Positions 9,048 through 18,295 of a stretch of 64,000 bases of DNA are shown here, piece after piece (within the stretch, counting starts at the first letter, position 1; each line of letters opens with the position of its first letter). Both the position numbers and the translations under genes were made by a program. The stretch covers positions 62,001 to 126,000 of the forward strand of contig CAKRNG010000001.1 of NCBI GenBank assembly GCA_934370925.1. The letters are read 5' to 3'. The notes below the pieces were generated by a model. That model was not told where the DNA came from and did no database searches. It saw nothing but the letters and a program-made list of their open reading frames with translations. The stretch is from an uncultured Lacticaseibacillus sp. Lineage in GTDB: Bacteria; Bacillota; Bacilli; Lactobacillales; Lactobacillaceae.

Positions 9048-9205
9048 CGTCATTCTCCTCCTCGTCTATTCCTCCGCGCATTGCCGGACAGCGTCAGGCA
9101 ATGCGGTTCGTCACACCCCAATTTACCCATTCCTCAACAAAGTCACGGCCAAGATTCCCTATGTAGCGCCGAGGCGTAACCCACGACGCGTCAATCACTT
9201 AACCG

Positions 9206-9448
9206 TTACGCAGCGCCCGTTTCTTTTGCTGCCTCATAAATCACGGTTGTTTCGGTATCCACCACGTGCGCAGCCACTGCTGTCGCGTACTGGTCGAAGC
9301 CAGCCTTCATGAACTGCTTCGAATTCACCATCGTGTCCATAAATTCCTTTGCGAGGTCCGCGGTGAGGTCGCCCTCGAAGTTGTTGATGCGAATGGTCTT
9401 GGACTTGTTGTCCGCCGTCTTGAAGCTGAAATTAACTGATCGTGCCAT
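9206..9448 (-). CDS. DUF2922 domain protein
   Basis: 80-residue cytoplasmic protein of unknown function. The sequence pattern, a short beta-strand start (SVNFSFKTADNKSKTIRI) followed by LTADLAKEFMDTMVNSKQF and a terminal strand region, fits the DUF2922 family found throughout Bacillales and Lactobacillales. AGGAGG lies 9 nt before the ATG. It is 29 bp downstream of the DUF1659-like gene; the two families are regularly found as a pair, which supports both calls. Confidence 0.75.
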   Translation of the reverse strand: MARSVNFSFKTADNKSKTIRINNFEGDLTADLAKEFMDTMVNSKQFMKAGFDQYATAVAAHVVDTETTVIYEAAKETGAA

Positions 9449-9477
9449 TGTTGTCTACCTCCTATTATTGGATGTCC

Positions 9478-9780
9478 TTATTTTGCCTGCGTTCCGTTGT
9501 CAGGGGCTGGTTCTTCGGTTCCAGGTTCTTCTGTCTGTGGTGCTTCCGTCTCCGGTTCAGCGCCAGAATCACCTTCCAGCACGGTGTCGGTGCTCAGCGT
9601 GATGGTCGTCAGGGATTGGTTTGTGATGAGCTTCTGAAGCACATCCCCAATCGCGACAAGCTTGGCTTCATCTGGCGTCTCGATGAGGTCCTTGATGATG
9701 TGGTTGTTCTTCTTCTGCGCCTCGTCGTCGGGGGCGATGAAGGTGTAGGTGACACTTGCAGTTGCGTAATTTTGAGCCAT
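9478..9780 (-). CDS. DUF1659-like small protein
   Basis: 100-residue protein from the ATG at 9780, preceded by AAAGGAGGAG. The first 70 residues (NYATASVTYTFIAPDDE..., HIIKDLIETPDEAKLVAIGDVL) resemble DUF1659 proteins. The last 28 residues form a low-complexity acidic Pro/Thr/Glu tail (PETEAPQTEEPGTEEP) that is unusual for the family. The function is unknown; paired with a DUF2922 gene. Confidence 0.7.
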   Translation of the reverse strand: MAQNYATASVTYTFIAPDDEAQKKNNHIIKDLIETPDEAKLVAIGDVLQKLITNQSLTTITLSTDTVLEGDSGAEPETEAPQTEEPGTEEPAPDNGTQAK

Positions 9781-10126
9781 GATAGCTCCTCCTTTAAATT
9801 GGGTGATCCACCAATTGCCACTTTGCCCGGCCGAGCAGAAGTCGCAATCGCGGTCATGGTTCGGCGCGCCGTACATAGTTATAAAGCAGTTTTTGGCCCT
9901 CTTCGGTCACGTTTTTGAAAAAGAACTGCCGATGATGTCACGATGTATCCCCATGTTTTATATAGAAGCAGATATATCTCCCAATTTCAGATTGATTGTG
10001 AACGCCTGCGAGTCAGCGTTTCCTCGTGGCTTAGAACCACACTAAATTAATTGATTTTCGCAAAAAGGAATTGGTCATTGTTACTTACCGCGAGTTCACT
10101 AACAACGACCATCTTCTCCACAATGC

Positions 10127-10177
10127 AAAAACACCCCGTTTCCCGACGAATTGTTAGTCAGGAAACAGGGTGTTTTT
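10127..10177. terminator. Intrinsic terminator
   Basis: AAAAACACCC-GTTTCC arm (10127-10143) and GGAAAC-GGGTGTTTTT arm (10161-10177), T-runs on both strands. It lies in the 543-bp gap 9781-10323, which otherwise contains the promoter region of the small-gene row, no credible ORF and the MITE-like element that follows. Confidence 0.8.
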
Positions 10178-10193
10178 GCTATTTGGTAGGGGG

Positions 10194-10304
10194 TGCGCCA
10201 GAAGACTGCCCCCTAACATAAAAGATAGTCCCAACAGAAATCCTAAGTTCGGGATTTCCGTCGGGACTACCTTTTATACCGGGGCCAAACCGTCTTCTGG
10301 CGCA
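10194..10304. repeat. MITE-like palindromic element with 13-bp terminal inverted repeats
   Basis: 111-bp element bounded by TGCGCCAGAAGAC (10194-10206) and GTCTTCTGGCGCA (10292-10304), perfect inverted repeats. Inside lies a nested imperfect stem (AAAAG-TAGTCCC / GGGACTA-CTTTT, then GAAATCC / GGGATTTC). The right end recurs, diverged, at 6330-6359 and 45579-45608, and the left end TGCGCCAGAAG recurs at 32789-32799. No ORF is inside, so any movement would need a transposase encoded elsewhere. Confidence 0.65.
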
Positions 10305-10323
10305 GCCTCAACCTATCTATAAT

Positions 10324-10446
10324 CTACTTGCCTAATGCCGCAACGGCCTTTTCCACCGTGGTACCGGTGCCCACATGGTTGTGATCGCGTGCGTCAATTG
10401 CTATGAACAGCTGGTTCGTTGTATCAAGCTGTAATCTGTAAGTCAT
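10324..10446 (-). CDS. Hypothetical 40-residue protein
   Basis: Short ORF from the ATG at 10446 with GGAGG 8 nt upstream. The sequence MTYRLQLDTTNQLFIAIDAR begins a small soluble, probably beta-strand peptide ending EKAVAALGK. No family recognised. The strong ribosome site and the terminator that could serve it (10127-10177) are the main support. Confidence 0.5.
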   Translation of the reverse strand: MTYRLQLDTTNQLFIAIDARDHNHVGTGTTVEKAVAALGK

Positions 10447-10607
10447 AAATATTACCTCCATCCAAATGATTCTTAATGGTCTTCGGTAGCGAATAGTCAT
10501 TATTATACAGCTTACTTTCAATAAGTCAAATTACACTTTTTCAGCACGCGGTCAGACACCAAACCACGCGACTACAATCGCCAACCGACATCCCCGCCTG
10601 TTTCCCC

Positions 10608-11729
10608 TCAAACGCGATTAGGCAAACTAAAATACGCTTCATCAATGGTTAAGCTCGCATCATCGCAGTCTAACGTCGCCATTGCGCCATACGGTAACGC
10701 CGTGCGTGGATAGGCGTGGCCAAAGTTCAGGTTAAACATGGTCGGCAAATCGTACTTGCTTGCCATCGCCGTCAGAATTTCCCGGTACGCGTCAAAGTGC
10801 ACTTCATCTTGCGGCTTGCCTGCGATAATGCCAACAATCTGGCTAAACACGCCTGCCTTCTCTAAATGTGTCAGCATCGCACGGTAACTCGCGGGTGTCG
10901 GCTGTTCTTCACTTGTTTCAATGAACAGAATTTTGGCCGCCCACTCGTCCGGTGTCGGAAAAAGCCCGTAACGAGTGGCAGTCGCTGCTTCTCCCGGCAA
11001 ATGGTCCACCAATAAATCGTCGAGACTCTCCAAACAGCCGCCCAGTAGTGGTCCAGAGACCTTTCCTCGCCCGTGCAAGACTTGATAACCGCGCATTTCT
11101 TGATGGGCAACATGTGGCGTATCAAGTGCTGCTTCTGAAAAATCACGCCGCTCTTCGTACCACACGGGGGCACTCACGATTGGCGTTGTCGCTGGATTCG
11201 TGAAATAGTGCGCGATTGTCTGTTGCGTGTACGGCAGCATTTCAACATCGAGTTCAGCCAGGTCATTCATGGTATTCGGACCGTAAAACGTCTGCAAACC
11301 GAGTCGGTATAGCATGAGGTGATTGATTGTTGTATCGGAAAAGCCACTAAACAGCTTCGGTTGTGTGGCGACCGCCGTACGGAAAACCGCATCCGTCATC
11401 AGGTAGGGGGCAAGACGAAATGTATCTTCTCCACCTATCGCACAGATAATCCCTTTAATTGTTGGGTCAAGCATCGCCGTCTTCAAGTCCGCCGCACGCC
11501 ACTCGGGATGCGCCGCCAACGGTTCACGTCCGTCCAGTGCGTGTGGCATGACGACCGGGACCAACCCAAGGCCACGCAACCGCGCTAATCCCCGTGCCAG
11601 CTGGTGCGCACTGCTCGCTTCGCCAATCGTTCCGGCTGACAGGCTAACAACCGCAACGCAATCTCCTTTTTGCAGTGCTGGCGGCTTCAACTTGCCCGCC
11701 GCGTTCGTCGTTTCCTTAGCTACCATCAT
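10608..11729 (-). CDS. S66 family peptidase (LD-carboxypeptidase / MccF-like)
   Basis: 373-residue cytoplasmic serine peptidase. The nucleophile is in FSGFSDTTINHLM (Ser-Asp-Thr), matching the GxSD motif. The later acidic and His members of the triad lie in the LFIETSEEQ and NFGHAYPRTALPYG segments. S66 members cleave LD-peptide bonds of recycled murein tetrapeptides, or inactivate microcin C-type antibiotics; the CLESLDDL stretch after LLGG occurs in both groups, so the substrate is open. Start ATG-ATG at 11729/11726 behind GGGGG. It stands alone between a palindromic element and a strong terminator. Confidence 0.85.
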   Translation of the reverse strand: MMVAKETTNAAGKLKPPALQKGDCVAVVSLSAGTIGEASSAHQLARGLARLRGLGLVPVVMPHALDGREPLAAHPEWRAADLKTAMLDPTIKGIICAIGGEDTFRLAPYLMTDAVFRTAVATQPKLFSGFSDTTINHLMLYRLGLQTFYGPNTMNDLAELDVEMLPYTQQTIAHYFTNPATTPIVSAPVWYEERRDFSEAALDTPHVAHQEMRGYQVLHGRGKVSGPLLGGCLESLDDLLVDHLPGEAATATRYGLFPTPDEWAAKILFIETSEEQPTPASYRAMLTHLEKAGVFSQIVGIIAGKPQDEVHFDAYREILTAMASKYDLPTMFNLNFGHAYPRTALPYGAMATLDCDDASLTIDEAYFSLPNRV

Positions 11730-11890
11730 CGTGTCCCCCGTTTAGTTTTAACCAGTATACGCTTGTTGCTGACACGATGAATACCAACATTGTTTGATTG
11801 CCTACATTTTGCGTGACCGTACAGCTAGAACAAAATGCAATCATATCAACAAGTCGTCACGCAATTCGCGTTCAAACGACCAAACAAAGT

Positions 11891-11952
11891 ACAGGACATA
11901 TAAAAAAATATGCGCAGGAAAAATTCCGCGCATATTTTTTTATATGTCCTGT
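11891..11952. terminator. Long bidirectional terminator downstream of hisC
   Basis: Perfect 25-bp arms (ACAGGACATA... to ...TATGTCCTGT) including T7/A7 tracts, loop AGGAAAAATTCC. It lies 24 bp after the hisC stop and closes the histidine operon on the minus strand. Confidence 0.9.
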
Positions 11953-11975
11953 GTCTTATCTGCACCTTTAACCAC

Positions 11976-13055
11976 TCATCGCATTGCGTAAAATTGCCGC
12001 ACCAACGCCTGCACCCGTGCGTTCTGTTCTGCGGTGCCAAGCGTGATGCGCAGCCAGTCTTCCTGCAATCCCGTGCGCAACAAGAATCCCTGGTGCTTCA
12101 AATAATCTGCCAGCGCCAGCGCGTTGGGTGCCTTGAAGAAAATGAAGTTTGCTTGCGACTCGTACGCCTCGAACCCTTCTGCAGCCAGGAATGCGTGCCA
12201 GCCATCCCGCTGTGCCTGCACCCGCGCCCGCGTCTGTGTCACAAATTCAGTGTCGTTGAACGCCGCCAACGCCGCGGTTTGGCTCACGTCGCTCAGGTTG
12301 TACGGCAATCGCACCGCTTGCATTTTGGTCACCAACGCCTTAGGAATCACCGCGTACCCCACACGGAAGTTCGCGAGGCCGTACATCTTGGAAAACGTGC
12401 GCATCACCACCATGTGATCGCATTGATCCAAGAACTGCATGGCGGATTGTGATTCGGCATCGGCCACGAAGTCGATGTAGGCCTCGTCCACCATGATGAG
12501 GACGTGTTCGGGGACCTGAGCCAGGAACTTGCCGAGTGCCGTCGCGTCGATGAACGTACCTGTGGGGTTGTTCGGATTGCACAACCACAACAGCTTCGTT
12601 TTAGGTGTAATGGCCGCCAGTAAGCCCGCTAAATCTGCCTGACCGTTGCTTAGAACCGGCACATCCACCACCGTTGCGTCCTCGATTTCGGCGTGAATCT
12701 TGTACTCGCCAAACGTCGGCCACGGTTCCACGACCTCATCTTGGGGTTCCAGGAAGGTGCGGGCGGTCAATTCGATGACTTCATCAAGGCCACAGCCAAA
12801 CAGCAACTGTTCCTGATCAATGCCGTGGCGCGCCGCCACCGCCTCACGCAGGGCCATCGCGTCGCCATCTGGATAATAGTGGGCGTCATCAAAGTTCCAG
12901 TTACGCACCGCTTCCTTGACGGCCGGCGTGGTGCCGAACGGGTTCTCATTTGCCGACATCCGCACCACTTCAGGAATCCCCAATTCAGCACGTAACTGCG
13001 ACAGTGGCTGCTCGGGCACGTACGGCTGCAACTGTTCAACACGTTTCTTCAACAT
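11976..13055 (-). CDS. hisC: Histidinol-phosphate aminotransferase HisC
   Basis: PLP enzyme (fold type I) converting imidazole-acetol phosphate plus glutamate to histidinol phosphate. 359 residues, normal for the family. Motifs: SANENPFGT near the N-terminus, LWLCNPNNPTGTF in the large domain, MVDEAYIDF with the PLP-ring Asp, and the Schiff-base lysine in MRTFSKMYGLANFRVGY. It is last in the his operon, 37 bp after hisE, with AAGGA-type site upstream of the ATG at 13055. Confidence 0.95.
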   Translation of the reverse strand: MLKKRVEQLQPYVPEQPLSQLRAELGIPEVVRMSANENPFGTTPAVKEAVRNWNFDDAHYYPDGDAMALREAVAARHGIDQEQLLFGCGLDEVIELTARTFLEPQDEVVEPWPTFGEYKIHAEIEDATVVDVPVLSNGQADLAGLLAAITPKTKLLWLCNPNNPTGTFIDATALGKFLAQVPEHVLIMVDEAYIDFVADAESQSAMQFLDQCDHMVVMRTFSKMYGLANFRVGYAVIPKALVTKMQAVRLPYNLSDVSQTAALAAFNDTEFVTQTRARVQAQRDGWHAFLAAEGFEAYESQANFIFFKAPNALALADYLKHQGFLLRTGLQEDWLRITLGTAEQNARVQALVRQFYAMR

Positions 13056-13092
13056 CGCACAATCCTTCTTTCTTCTATAGTAGTTAACGCAC

Positions 13093-13422
13093 CTAGAGCT
13101 CCTGAATATCGTCGCGTTCCTTCGTCTTACTCATCAAGCCCTCGCGCGTTGCGAGTTCGGTTTTGATTTGGTCAAGCGTAATCCCGCGCGCCACCATGAG
13201 CACCAGCATGTGGTACACCAGGTCGCTGACTTCATAGACGAATTCCGCGTCACTGTCGTTCTTCGCCGCCACGATAACTTCGGTGCTCTCTTCGCCAACC
13301 TTCTTCAGGATTTTATCGAGCCCCTTCGTGAACAGGTAGTCGGTGTAGGATCCCGCCACCGGATTTTCTTTCCGATTCAAGACCATTGCGTACAGTTCGT
13401 CGATTGTTTGCTGTTCTGCCAT
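13093..13422 (-). CDS. hisE: Phosphoribosyl-ATP pyrophosphatase HisE
   Basis: 109-residue all-alpha MazG-like pyrophosphohydrolase; second step of histidine synthesis, PR-ATP to PR-AMP. The metal-binding signature is seen in [16 protein letters not shown] and [15 protein letters not shown] (EExxE ... ExxD). AGGAGAAAATA precedes the start. It stands as a separate gene, 11 bp after hisI, rather than as a HisIE fusion. Confidence 0.95.
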   Translation of the reverse strand: MAEQQTIDELYAMVLNRKENPVAGSYTDYLFTKGLDKILKKVGEESTEVIVAAKNDSDAEFVYEVSDLVYHMLVLMVARGITLDQIKTELATREGLMSKTKERDDIQEL

Positions 13423-13433
13423 TTATTTTCTCC

Positions 13434-13769
13434 TTATTTCGTTGCGCTGGAAACTGGGGTAAAGAAACAGGTGGTCGCCCCCGTATGACAAGCAGGTCCC
13501 GCCGGAATCACGGTGATGAGCGCCGTGTCGCGGTCACAGTCAAGCGTCACGGACACGACGCGCTGGGTGTTGCCACTCGTGGCGCCCTTGTGCCAAAACT
13601 CGCTGCGGCTGCGGGACCAAAACCACGTCTCGCCCGTTGCGAGGGTTTTCGCCCAACTGGCCGCGTTCATGTAGGCCACCATGAGGACGTCTTTGGTGGT
13701 GGCATCTTGCACGACCGTTGTGAGCAGACCACCGGGAATTTTGCTGAAATCTGGGTTAGTTAAGGACAC
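13434..13769 (-). CDS. hisI: Phosphoribosyl-AMP cyclohydrolase HisI
   Basis: 111-residue zinc enzyme opening the adenine ring of PR-AMP. The conserved order is present: [17 protein letters not shown], then [20 protein letters not shown], then [11 protein letters not shown], and the Cys-containing PAGPACHTG / TTCFF segment supplying metal ligands. It overlaps the end of hisF by 14 nt, consistent with translational coupling. Confidence 0.95.
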   Translation of the reverse strand: MSLTNPDFSKIPGGLLTTVVQDATTKDVLMVAYMNAASWAKTLATGETWFWSRSRSEFWHKGATSGNTQRVVSVTLDCDRDTALITVIPAGPACHTGATTCFFTPVSSATK

Positions 13770-14523
13770 GCACTGGCACCTCCGCTTCCTGTAATTGTTG
13801 CTTCACGTCTGGAATTGTCAGTTCGCCGAAGTGGAAAACCGACGCGGCCAGCCCCGCATCCACGTTCGTTTGGGTGAACAGATCCACAAAGTCCGCGGTC
13901 TGTCCGCAGCCACCTGACGCGACAATCGGCACGTTCACCGCTGCCGTGAGTGCTTGGTAGAGTGCGAGATCAAAGCCCGACTTGGTGCCGTCCTTGTCCA
14001 TCGAGGTCACGAGTAACTCACCCGCACCGCGACGGACGGCTTCTTGCGCCCATTCGATGGCATCCAGGTCAACGGGGGTGTGCCCCCCACTGATGACGAC
14101 TTGGTAGCGATTCTTCGCCGCTTCCCAGCGCACATCGATGGCGACCACGATTGCCTGGGCGCCGAACTTCTCCGCGCCCGCCGTAATCAGGTCGGGGGTG
14201 CGCACCGCCGCTGAATTCAGCGCCACCTTGTCCGCGCCCGCCTTGAGCAGCGCCTGCATATCCGCCACCGTGTTAACGCCCCCACCCACCGTGAGTGGCA
14301 TGAATACCTGGGACGCCACGGCTGCCACCGTGTCCACCATCGCGGCGCGGCCCTCAAGTGTGGCCGTGATGTCGAGGAACACCAGTTCATCGGCACCCTG
14401 CGCTTCGTACGCCGCCGCGATTTCAACGGGGTCACCGACGTCTTCGAGATTGACGAAATTAACGCCCTTCTTCACCCGCCCGCGATCCACATCGAGGCAC
14501 GGTACAATTCGTTTCATTAACAT
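13756..14523 (-). CDS. hisF: Imidazole glycerol phosphate synthase cyclase subunit HisF
   Basis: 255-residue (beta/alpha)8 barrel. It closes PRFAR with ammonia delivered by HisH, giving imidazole-glycerol phosphate and AICAR. The hallmark start [20 protein letters not shown] contains the catalytic Asp of CLDVDRG. The second catalytic Asp lies in [13 protein letters not shown], and phosphate-binding glycines are in GGGVNT and ASGGCG. Start at 14523 fits the usual MLxKRI N-terminus and overlaps hisA by 7 nt. Confidence 0.96.
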   Translation of the reverse strand: MLMKRIVPCLDVDRGRVKKGVNFVNLEDVGDPVEIAAAYEAQGADELVFLDITATLEGRAAMVDTVAAVASQVFMPLTVGGGVNTVADMQALLKAGADKVALNSAAVRTPDLITAGAEKFGAQAIVVAIDVRWEAAKNRYQVVISGGHTPVDLDAIEWAQEAVRRGAGELLVTSMDKDGTKSGFDLALYQALTAAVNVPIVASGGCGQTADFVDLFTQTNVDAGLAASVFHFGELTIPDVKQQLQEAEVPVRVLN

Positions 14524-15248
14524 GCATCTGCCCCCTCTGCTACGACCAGATCGGCTAACGTAATCTGCCCCGCCGCGAGCGCCTTGCCCACGATGGCGCT
14601 GGTCACGCCTGCCGTTGCCAACGCCGTCAAATCACTTGGTTGCGCCATCCCCCCCGACGCCACCACCGTGACCTCAGGGAATTGTGCCTGCAACTGCGCC
14701 AGCAGCGCCACGTTCGGCCCCGTCAGCGTGCCGTCCCGTGCAATGTCGGTCACGATGAAGGTCTGCACGCCCACCGCTACCATCTGCGTCATCAAGTCCG
14801 CCATTGCCACGTCGCTCTGGTCAAGCCAGCCTTCCGTTGCCACGCGCCCGTTCGCACCGTCAATCCCAACCACAATCTTATCGGGACCGAACTGGCGCAA
14901 CGCCTGAGCAACCAATTCAGGGGCCTTGAGGGCAATCGACCCCAAAATCACACGGTCAATCCCGGACGCAAGCACTTCATCAATGGCTGCTAGCGTGCGA
15001 ATCCCACCCCCAACTTCAATCATGCCGGGGAACGCCGCCCGAATCGCCGCAATCGTCGGGCCATTGACGGGCCGGCCAGCCTTGGCGCCATCGAGATCCA
15101 CTAAGTGCAGGTTCGTCAAGCCCGACGCCGCGTAAGCCTGTGCTTGCGCCACGGGGTCTGCGGCGACCTGGGTTGCCTGACCATAATCGCCCCGCACCAG
15201 CCGCACGCTCTGTCCGTTCAACAAATCTATCGCCGGATAAATCTTCAT
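14517..15248 (-). CDS. hisA: ProFAR isomerase HisA
   Basis: 243-residue barrel enzyme performing the Amadori rearrangement of ProFAR to [27 protein letters not shown] carries the first catalytic Asp in PAIDLL; the second is in [14 protein letters not shown]. The phosphate-binding loops are VGGGIRT and ASGGM. Overlaps hisH by 4 nt at its start and hisF by 7 nt at its end. Confidence 0.96.
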   Translation of the reverse strand: MKIYPAIDLLNGQSVRLVRGDYGQATQVAADPVAQAQAYAASGLTNLHLVDLDGAKAGRPVNGPTIAAIRAAFPGMIEVGGGIRTLAAIDEVLASGIDRVILGSIALKAPELVAQALRQFGPDKIVVGIDGANGRVATEGWLDQSDVAMADLMTQMVAVGVQTFIVTDIARDGTLTGPNVALLAQLQAQFPEVTVVASGGMAQPSDLTALATAGVTSAIVGKALAAGQITLADLVVAEGADAC

Positions 15249-15853
15249 CCCGTCACCATCTCCTTAAACGCCGCGAGTCCGGCCAGCCCGACCGCCCCGC
15301 TCTTCTCCGGGTGGAACTGCATCCCCACCACGTTGCTCTGCTGCACCACGCTCGGAATCGACACGCCGTAATCCGTCGTGCACACCACGTTGCGCGCCGC
15401 CGTCTGCACGTAGAACGAGTGGACGAAATACGTCGCCTGCTGGTCGAACGTACGCCCGAAGACCGTCTGCCGCACCGCCTGATTCACGTTCCAGCCCATG
15501 TGTGGCACCTTCAGCCCCGCGCCCGCCGGAATGGGCGCGACCGTGCCGGGCAGAATGTCGAGGCCCGCCGTTTGCCCGAACTCGCTACTGCTGGTGAACA
15601 ACAGTTGCATGCCTAGGCAAATCCCGAGGAGCGGCTTTCCACTTGCGGCTTGGTCGCGGAGGAAAGAAACCAGATTACGCCCTGTCAACGCATTCATCGC
15701 CTCGCGGAACGCACCTACACCAGGCAAAATCAGCCCATCAGCTTGCGCCAACACGTCCTGGTCCGCCGAGAGCACGGTATCAATCCCCAGGTACGCGCAA
15801 GCTTTCATCACGTTCGCCGTGTTGCCCGCGTCGTAATCCAAAATGCCAATCAT
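15245..15853 (-). CDS. hisH: Imidazole glycerol phosphate synthase glutaminase subunit HisH
   Basis: 202-residue class I glutamine amidotransferase that feeds ammonia to HisF. Nucleophile Cys in LGICLGMQLLF; His and Glu of the triad in GMQFHPEKSG. The oxyanion glycine loop is LPGVGAFREAM. Its start shares 1 nt with the hisB stop, so coupling is tight. Confidence 0.96.
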   Translation of the reverse strand: MIGILDYDAGNTANVMKACAYLGIDTVLSADQDVLAQADGLILPGVGAFREAMNALTGRNLVSFLRDQAASGKPLLGICLGMQLLFTSSSEFGQTAGLDILPGTVAPIPAGAGLKVPHMGWNVNQAVRQTVFGRTFDQQATYFVHSFYVQTAARNVVCTTDYGVSIPSVVQQSNVVGMQFHPEKSGAVGLAGLAAFKEMVTG

Positions 15854-16437
15854 CAGATGACTCCCTTCGTCGACGGAATGCCCTGCACATCGGGGTTAAT
15901 CGTCACCGCTGCCCGCATGGCGCGTCCGAGTGCCTTGAACAGCGTCTCGACTTTGTGGTGCGTGTTACGGCCATACAGAACCGCTGCGTGCAGGTTCAGT
16001 TCGGCGTTGAAGGCGAAGGACTGGAAGAAGTCTTCGGTCACTTCCGTATCGTACCCACCCAACTTCGGGTTGGTCAGTTCCGCGTCGAACAACAGGTAGG
16101 CGCGACCGGACAAGTCCACAACCACGCGGGACAGGGTTTCGTCGAGTGGGACAAAGGCCGTCCCAAAGCGTTCAATTCCGGCTTTGTCGCCGAGCGCTTC
16201 CTTGAAACACTGACCGAGCACAATTCCCACATCCTCAGTCGTGTGGTGCGGATCCACGTCCAGATCACCATCTGCGCGCACGGTCATCCCGAACCGGCCG
16301 TGCTTGGCGAACGCGGTTAACATGTGGTCAAAGAAGCCGATGCCCGTCTGGATATCGATGGGCGTGGGTTGGTCGAGGTTGAGTTCAACGGTAATGGTGG
16401 TTTCGCCGGTTTTCCGGGTGATTTTTGCTGTACGCAT
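15853..16437 (-). CDS. hisB: Imidazoleglycerol-phosphate dehydratase HisB
   Basis: 194-residue manganese enzyme, monofunctional (no phosphatase domain, as expected in Bacillota). Metal-binding motifs are [12 protein letters not shown] and [14 protein letters not shown] in the first half, and their repeat [16 protein letters not shown] near the C-terminus. It follows hisG by only 18 bp, so the hisD gene usually found at this point is missing. Confidence 0.96.
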   Translation of the reverse strand: MRTAKITRKTGETTITVELNLDQPTPIDIQTGIGFFDHMLTAFAKHGRFGMTVRADGDLDVDPHHTTEDVGIVLGQCFKEALGDKAGIERFGTAFVPLDETLSRVVVDLSGRAYLLFDAELTNPKLGGYDTEVTEDFFQSFAFNAELNLHAAVLYGRNTHHKVETLFKALGRAMRAAVTINPDVQGIPSTKGVI

Positions 16438-16455
16438 GTGCTTACCTTCCTTTTC

Positions 16456-17097
16456 TTATGCCTGATTCTGCTGCTTTGTCTCGATGGCCGTCTGCAAGCG
16501 CGTCATCAACGCCTGCATCTCGGGACGCTTCTTCTTGAGGGCCAACTGGTTGACCACGAGTTGCGTTGAGACCGGCGTCAGGTTCGCGTAGACCTGCAAG
16601 TTGTTCTCCGCGAGGGTCGTCCCCGTCTCCACGATATCAACGATGGCATCCGCCAACCCCACGAGTGGTGCGAGTTCAACGGAGCCTTCAATCTTGATGA
16701 TTTCCACATCTTCCCCAATCGAACTGAAGTAATCCTGGGTCACTTGGGGATACTTGGTCGCAATGATTTTCCGCCGGGTCAGACGCGGGTTGAAGTCCGG
16801 CGTTGAGGCGAGCACGAACCGGCATTTGCCCGTCTGCAAATCCAGCATGTCGTACTGTGCACTGCGCTGTTCGGCCAGAATATCGGAGCCGACAATCCCA
16901 ATGTCCACGGCGCCCTGATTCAAGTAGGTCAGCACGTCCACACCTTTGACCAGAATGAAGTGCACGTCATCTTGGTCGTTGAAAATGAGGCGGCGGCCCT
17001 TGTTGCGGACGGCGGTGCAATCGATGCCCGCCGCCTCAAGTAGGGGTAACACCTGCTTTTCCGTTCGGCCCTTCGTTAATGCAATCGTGAGTGTCAT
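16456..17097 (-). CDS. hisG: ATP phosphoribosyltransferase catalytic subunit HisG (short form)
   Basis: First enzyme of histidine synthesis, joining PRPP to ATP. At 213 residues it is the short form lacking the C-terminal regulatory domain, so it requires HisZ, encoded directly upstream. Visible motifs are MTLTIALTKGRTEKQVLPLL, GIVGSDILAE and the PRPP loop VDIVETGTTLAENNL. It overlaps hisZ by 4 nt. Confidence 0.96.
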   Translation of the reverse strand: MTLTIALTKGRTEKQVLPLLEAAGIDCTAVRNKGRRLIFNDQDDVHFILVKGVDVLTYLNQGAVDIGIVGSDILAEQRSAQYDMLDLQTGKCRFVLASTPDFNPRLTRRKIIATKYPQVTQDYFSSIGEDVEIIKIEGSVELAPLVGLADAIVDIVETGTTLAENNLQVYANLTPVSTQLVVNQLALKKKRPEMQALMTRLQTAIETKQQNQA

Positions 17098-18239
17098 TTC
17101 GTCGCCTCCTGGGTTAAATCAATCAGTGTCGCACCCGTCTGTGCCGCAATTGCCGCGGCGGCCTTACGACTGTCCGCCAAGCACAGCGAGCAGTTGGCGG
17201 TGCGTTCTTGCAGCGCCTGCGCGTGAGTCCACTGGGTATCATCGAAGTAGATGAGTGTCGGCGCGGGTTGGTCCGGCTGGGGCAACATCGCCACCACCGC
17301 GTCGACGTCAAAGGACAAGCCGACTGCGGGCAATGCCGTGTTCTGGAAGCTCGCGAGCAACCGGTCGTAACGCCCACCGCTGAAGACAAACCGCGTTGTT
17401 TCGTCCGTGTACCCCCGGAACACCATCCCCGTGTAGTAGTTCTGCGGTGCGGGAACGGACAGGTCGATGGTGATACGCTGCTTAGGGAACTGCGCCTTGA
17501 TGAACGCAACGGTCGCCCGTAATTCCGTCAACATGACCGCCAGTTCTGGCACCTGCGCGAGTGGCGTCAACGTTGCGAGCACAGTTGCCGCATCCCCGAA
17601 CAACCACGGCCACTGCCGCACCACGTCGCTAAATGGCGTTTCCGGTAAGTCCGCCACCAGCTGGTCGTAGCGCGTCAGGTTCTTGGCGAACAGTGTCGCT
17701 TTGAGTTCAGTTCGCGTGGCGTCGTCAAGTGCGAGCGCCGCAAGTAACGCATCCACGAATTGCGCCTGCCCCAACTCAAGTGTCATTGCGGGCAAGCCCA
17801 GCTGCTCGGCCACCGTGCACGCCACGCTCAGGCATTCCCACTCCGCCTTGCGTCCGGCATACCCGATGATTTCCATCCCCGCCTGCGTCACCTGGTTGTA
17901 GTCCCCAGCTAATCTGCGCTGCACACGGAAAATATCGCCGCTGTAATACCACTTCACGGGCGGTTCAATGCCGGTGGTGCTCATCATCCGCGCGATAGGC
18001 AACGTGAGGTCTGGCCTTAGCACCAACGTGTCGCCATATTCATCGAGCATCTGGTAGGGCTGGTACGCGGTGCGATCCATGGGGGCGAACACGTCACGAT
18101 ACTCGATGAGGGGCGTCGTGATTTTCTGGAACCCGCGCTTCTTGAACGTGGCCTGAATGTCGGTCAGCACCTGTGCCTTCTGTTCCGTGCGCACCCCGAA
18201 TTCATCACGGGTGCCAATGGGTAAGTTACGGTTAGTCAT
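17094..18239 (-). CDS. hisZ: ATP phosphoribosyltransferase regulatory subunit HisZ
   Basis: 381-residue paralogue of histidyl-tRNA synthetase that forms the active, histidine-inhibited complex with short HisG. The synthetase-like motifs are degenerate: the LRPDLTLPIARM motif, YYSGDIFRVQ motif 2, and FSGGRYDRLL near motif 3. I chose the ATG at 18239 because AAGGAGAGG lies 8 nt upstream. The open frame extends 71 codons further, but that stretch is the T-box leader RNA and is not coding. First gene of the his operon. Confidence 0.94.
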   Translation of the reverse strand: MTNRNLPIGTRDEFGVRTEQKAQVLTDIQATFKKRGFQKITTPLIEYRDVFAPMDRTAYQPYQMLDEYGDTLVLRPDLTLPIARMMSTTGIEPPVKWYYSGDIFRVQRRLAGDYNQVTQAGMEIIGYAGRKAEWECLSVACTVAEQLGLPAMTLELGQAQFVDALLAALALDDATRTELKATLFAKNLTRYDQLVADLPETPFSDVVRQWPWLFGDAATVLATLTPLAQVPELAVMLTELRATVAFIKAQFPKQRITIDLSVPAPQNYYTGMVFRGYTDETTRFVFSGGRYDRLLASFQNTALPAVGLSFDVDAVVAMLPQPDQPAPTLIYFDDTQWTHAQALQERTANCSLCLADSRKAAAAIAAQTGATLIDLTQEATK

Positions 18240-18295
18240 CTGTCTACCTCTCCTTGATTCCTCAGAAGTGAACGGCAAGTGGTTAAAAAATGGGA

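Noticed and set aside
9054..9205. Possible 34-codon ORF starting GTG between the DUF2922 and small hypothetical genes
   Set aside because: Has no ribosome site; the hairpin GCATTGCC/GGCAATGC in the same gap is the more likely feature, and too weak to list.
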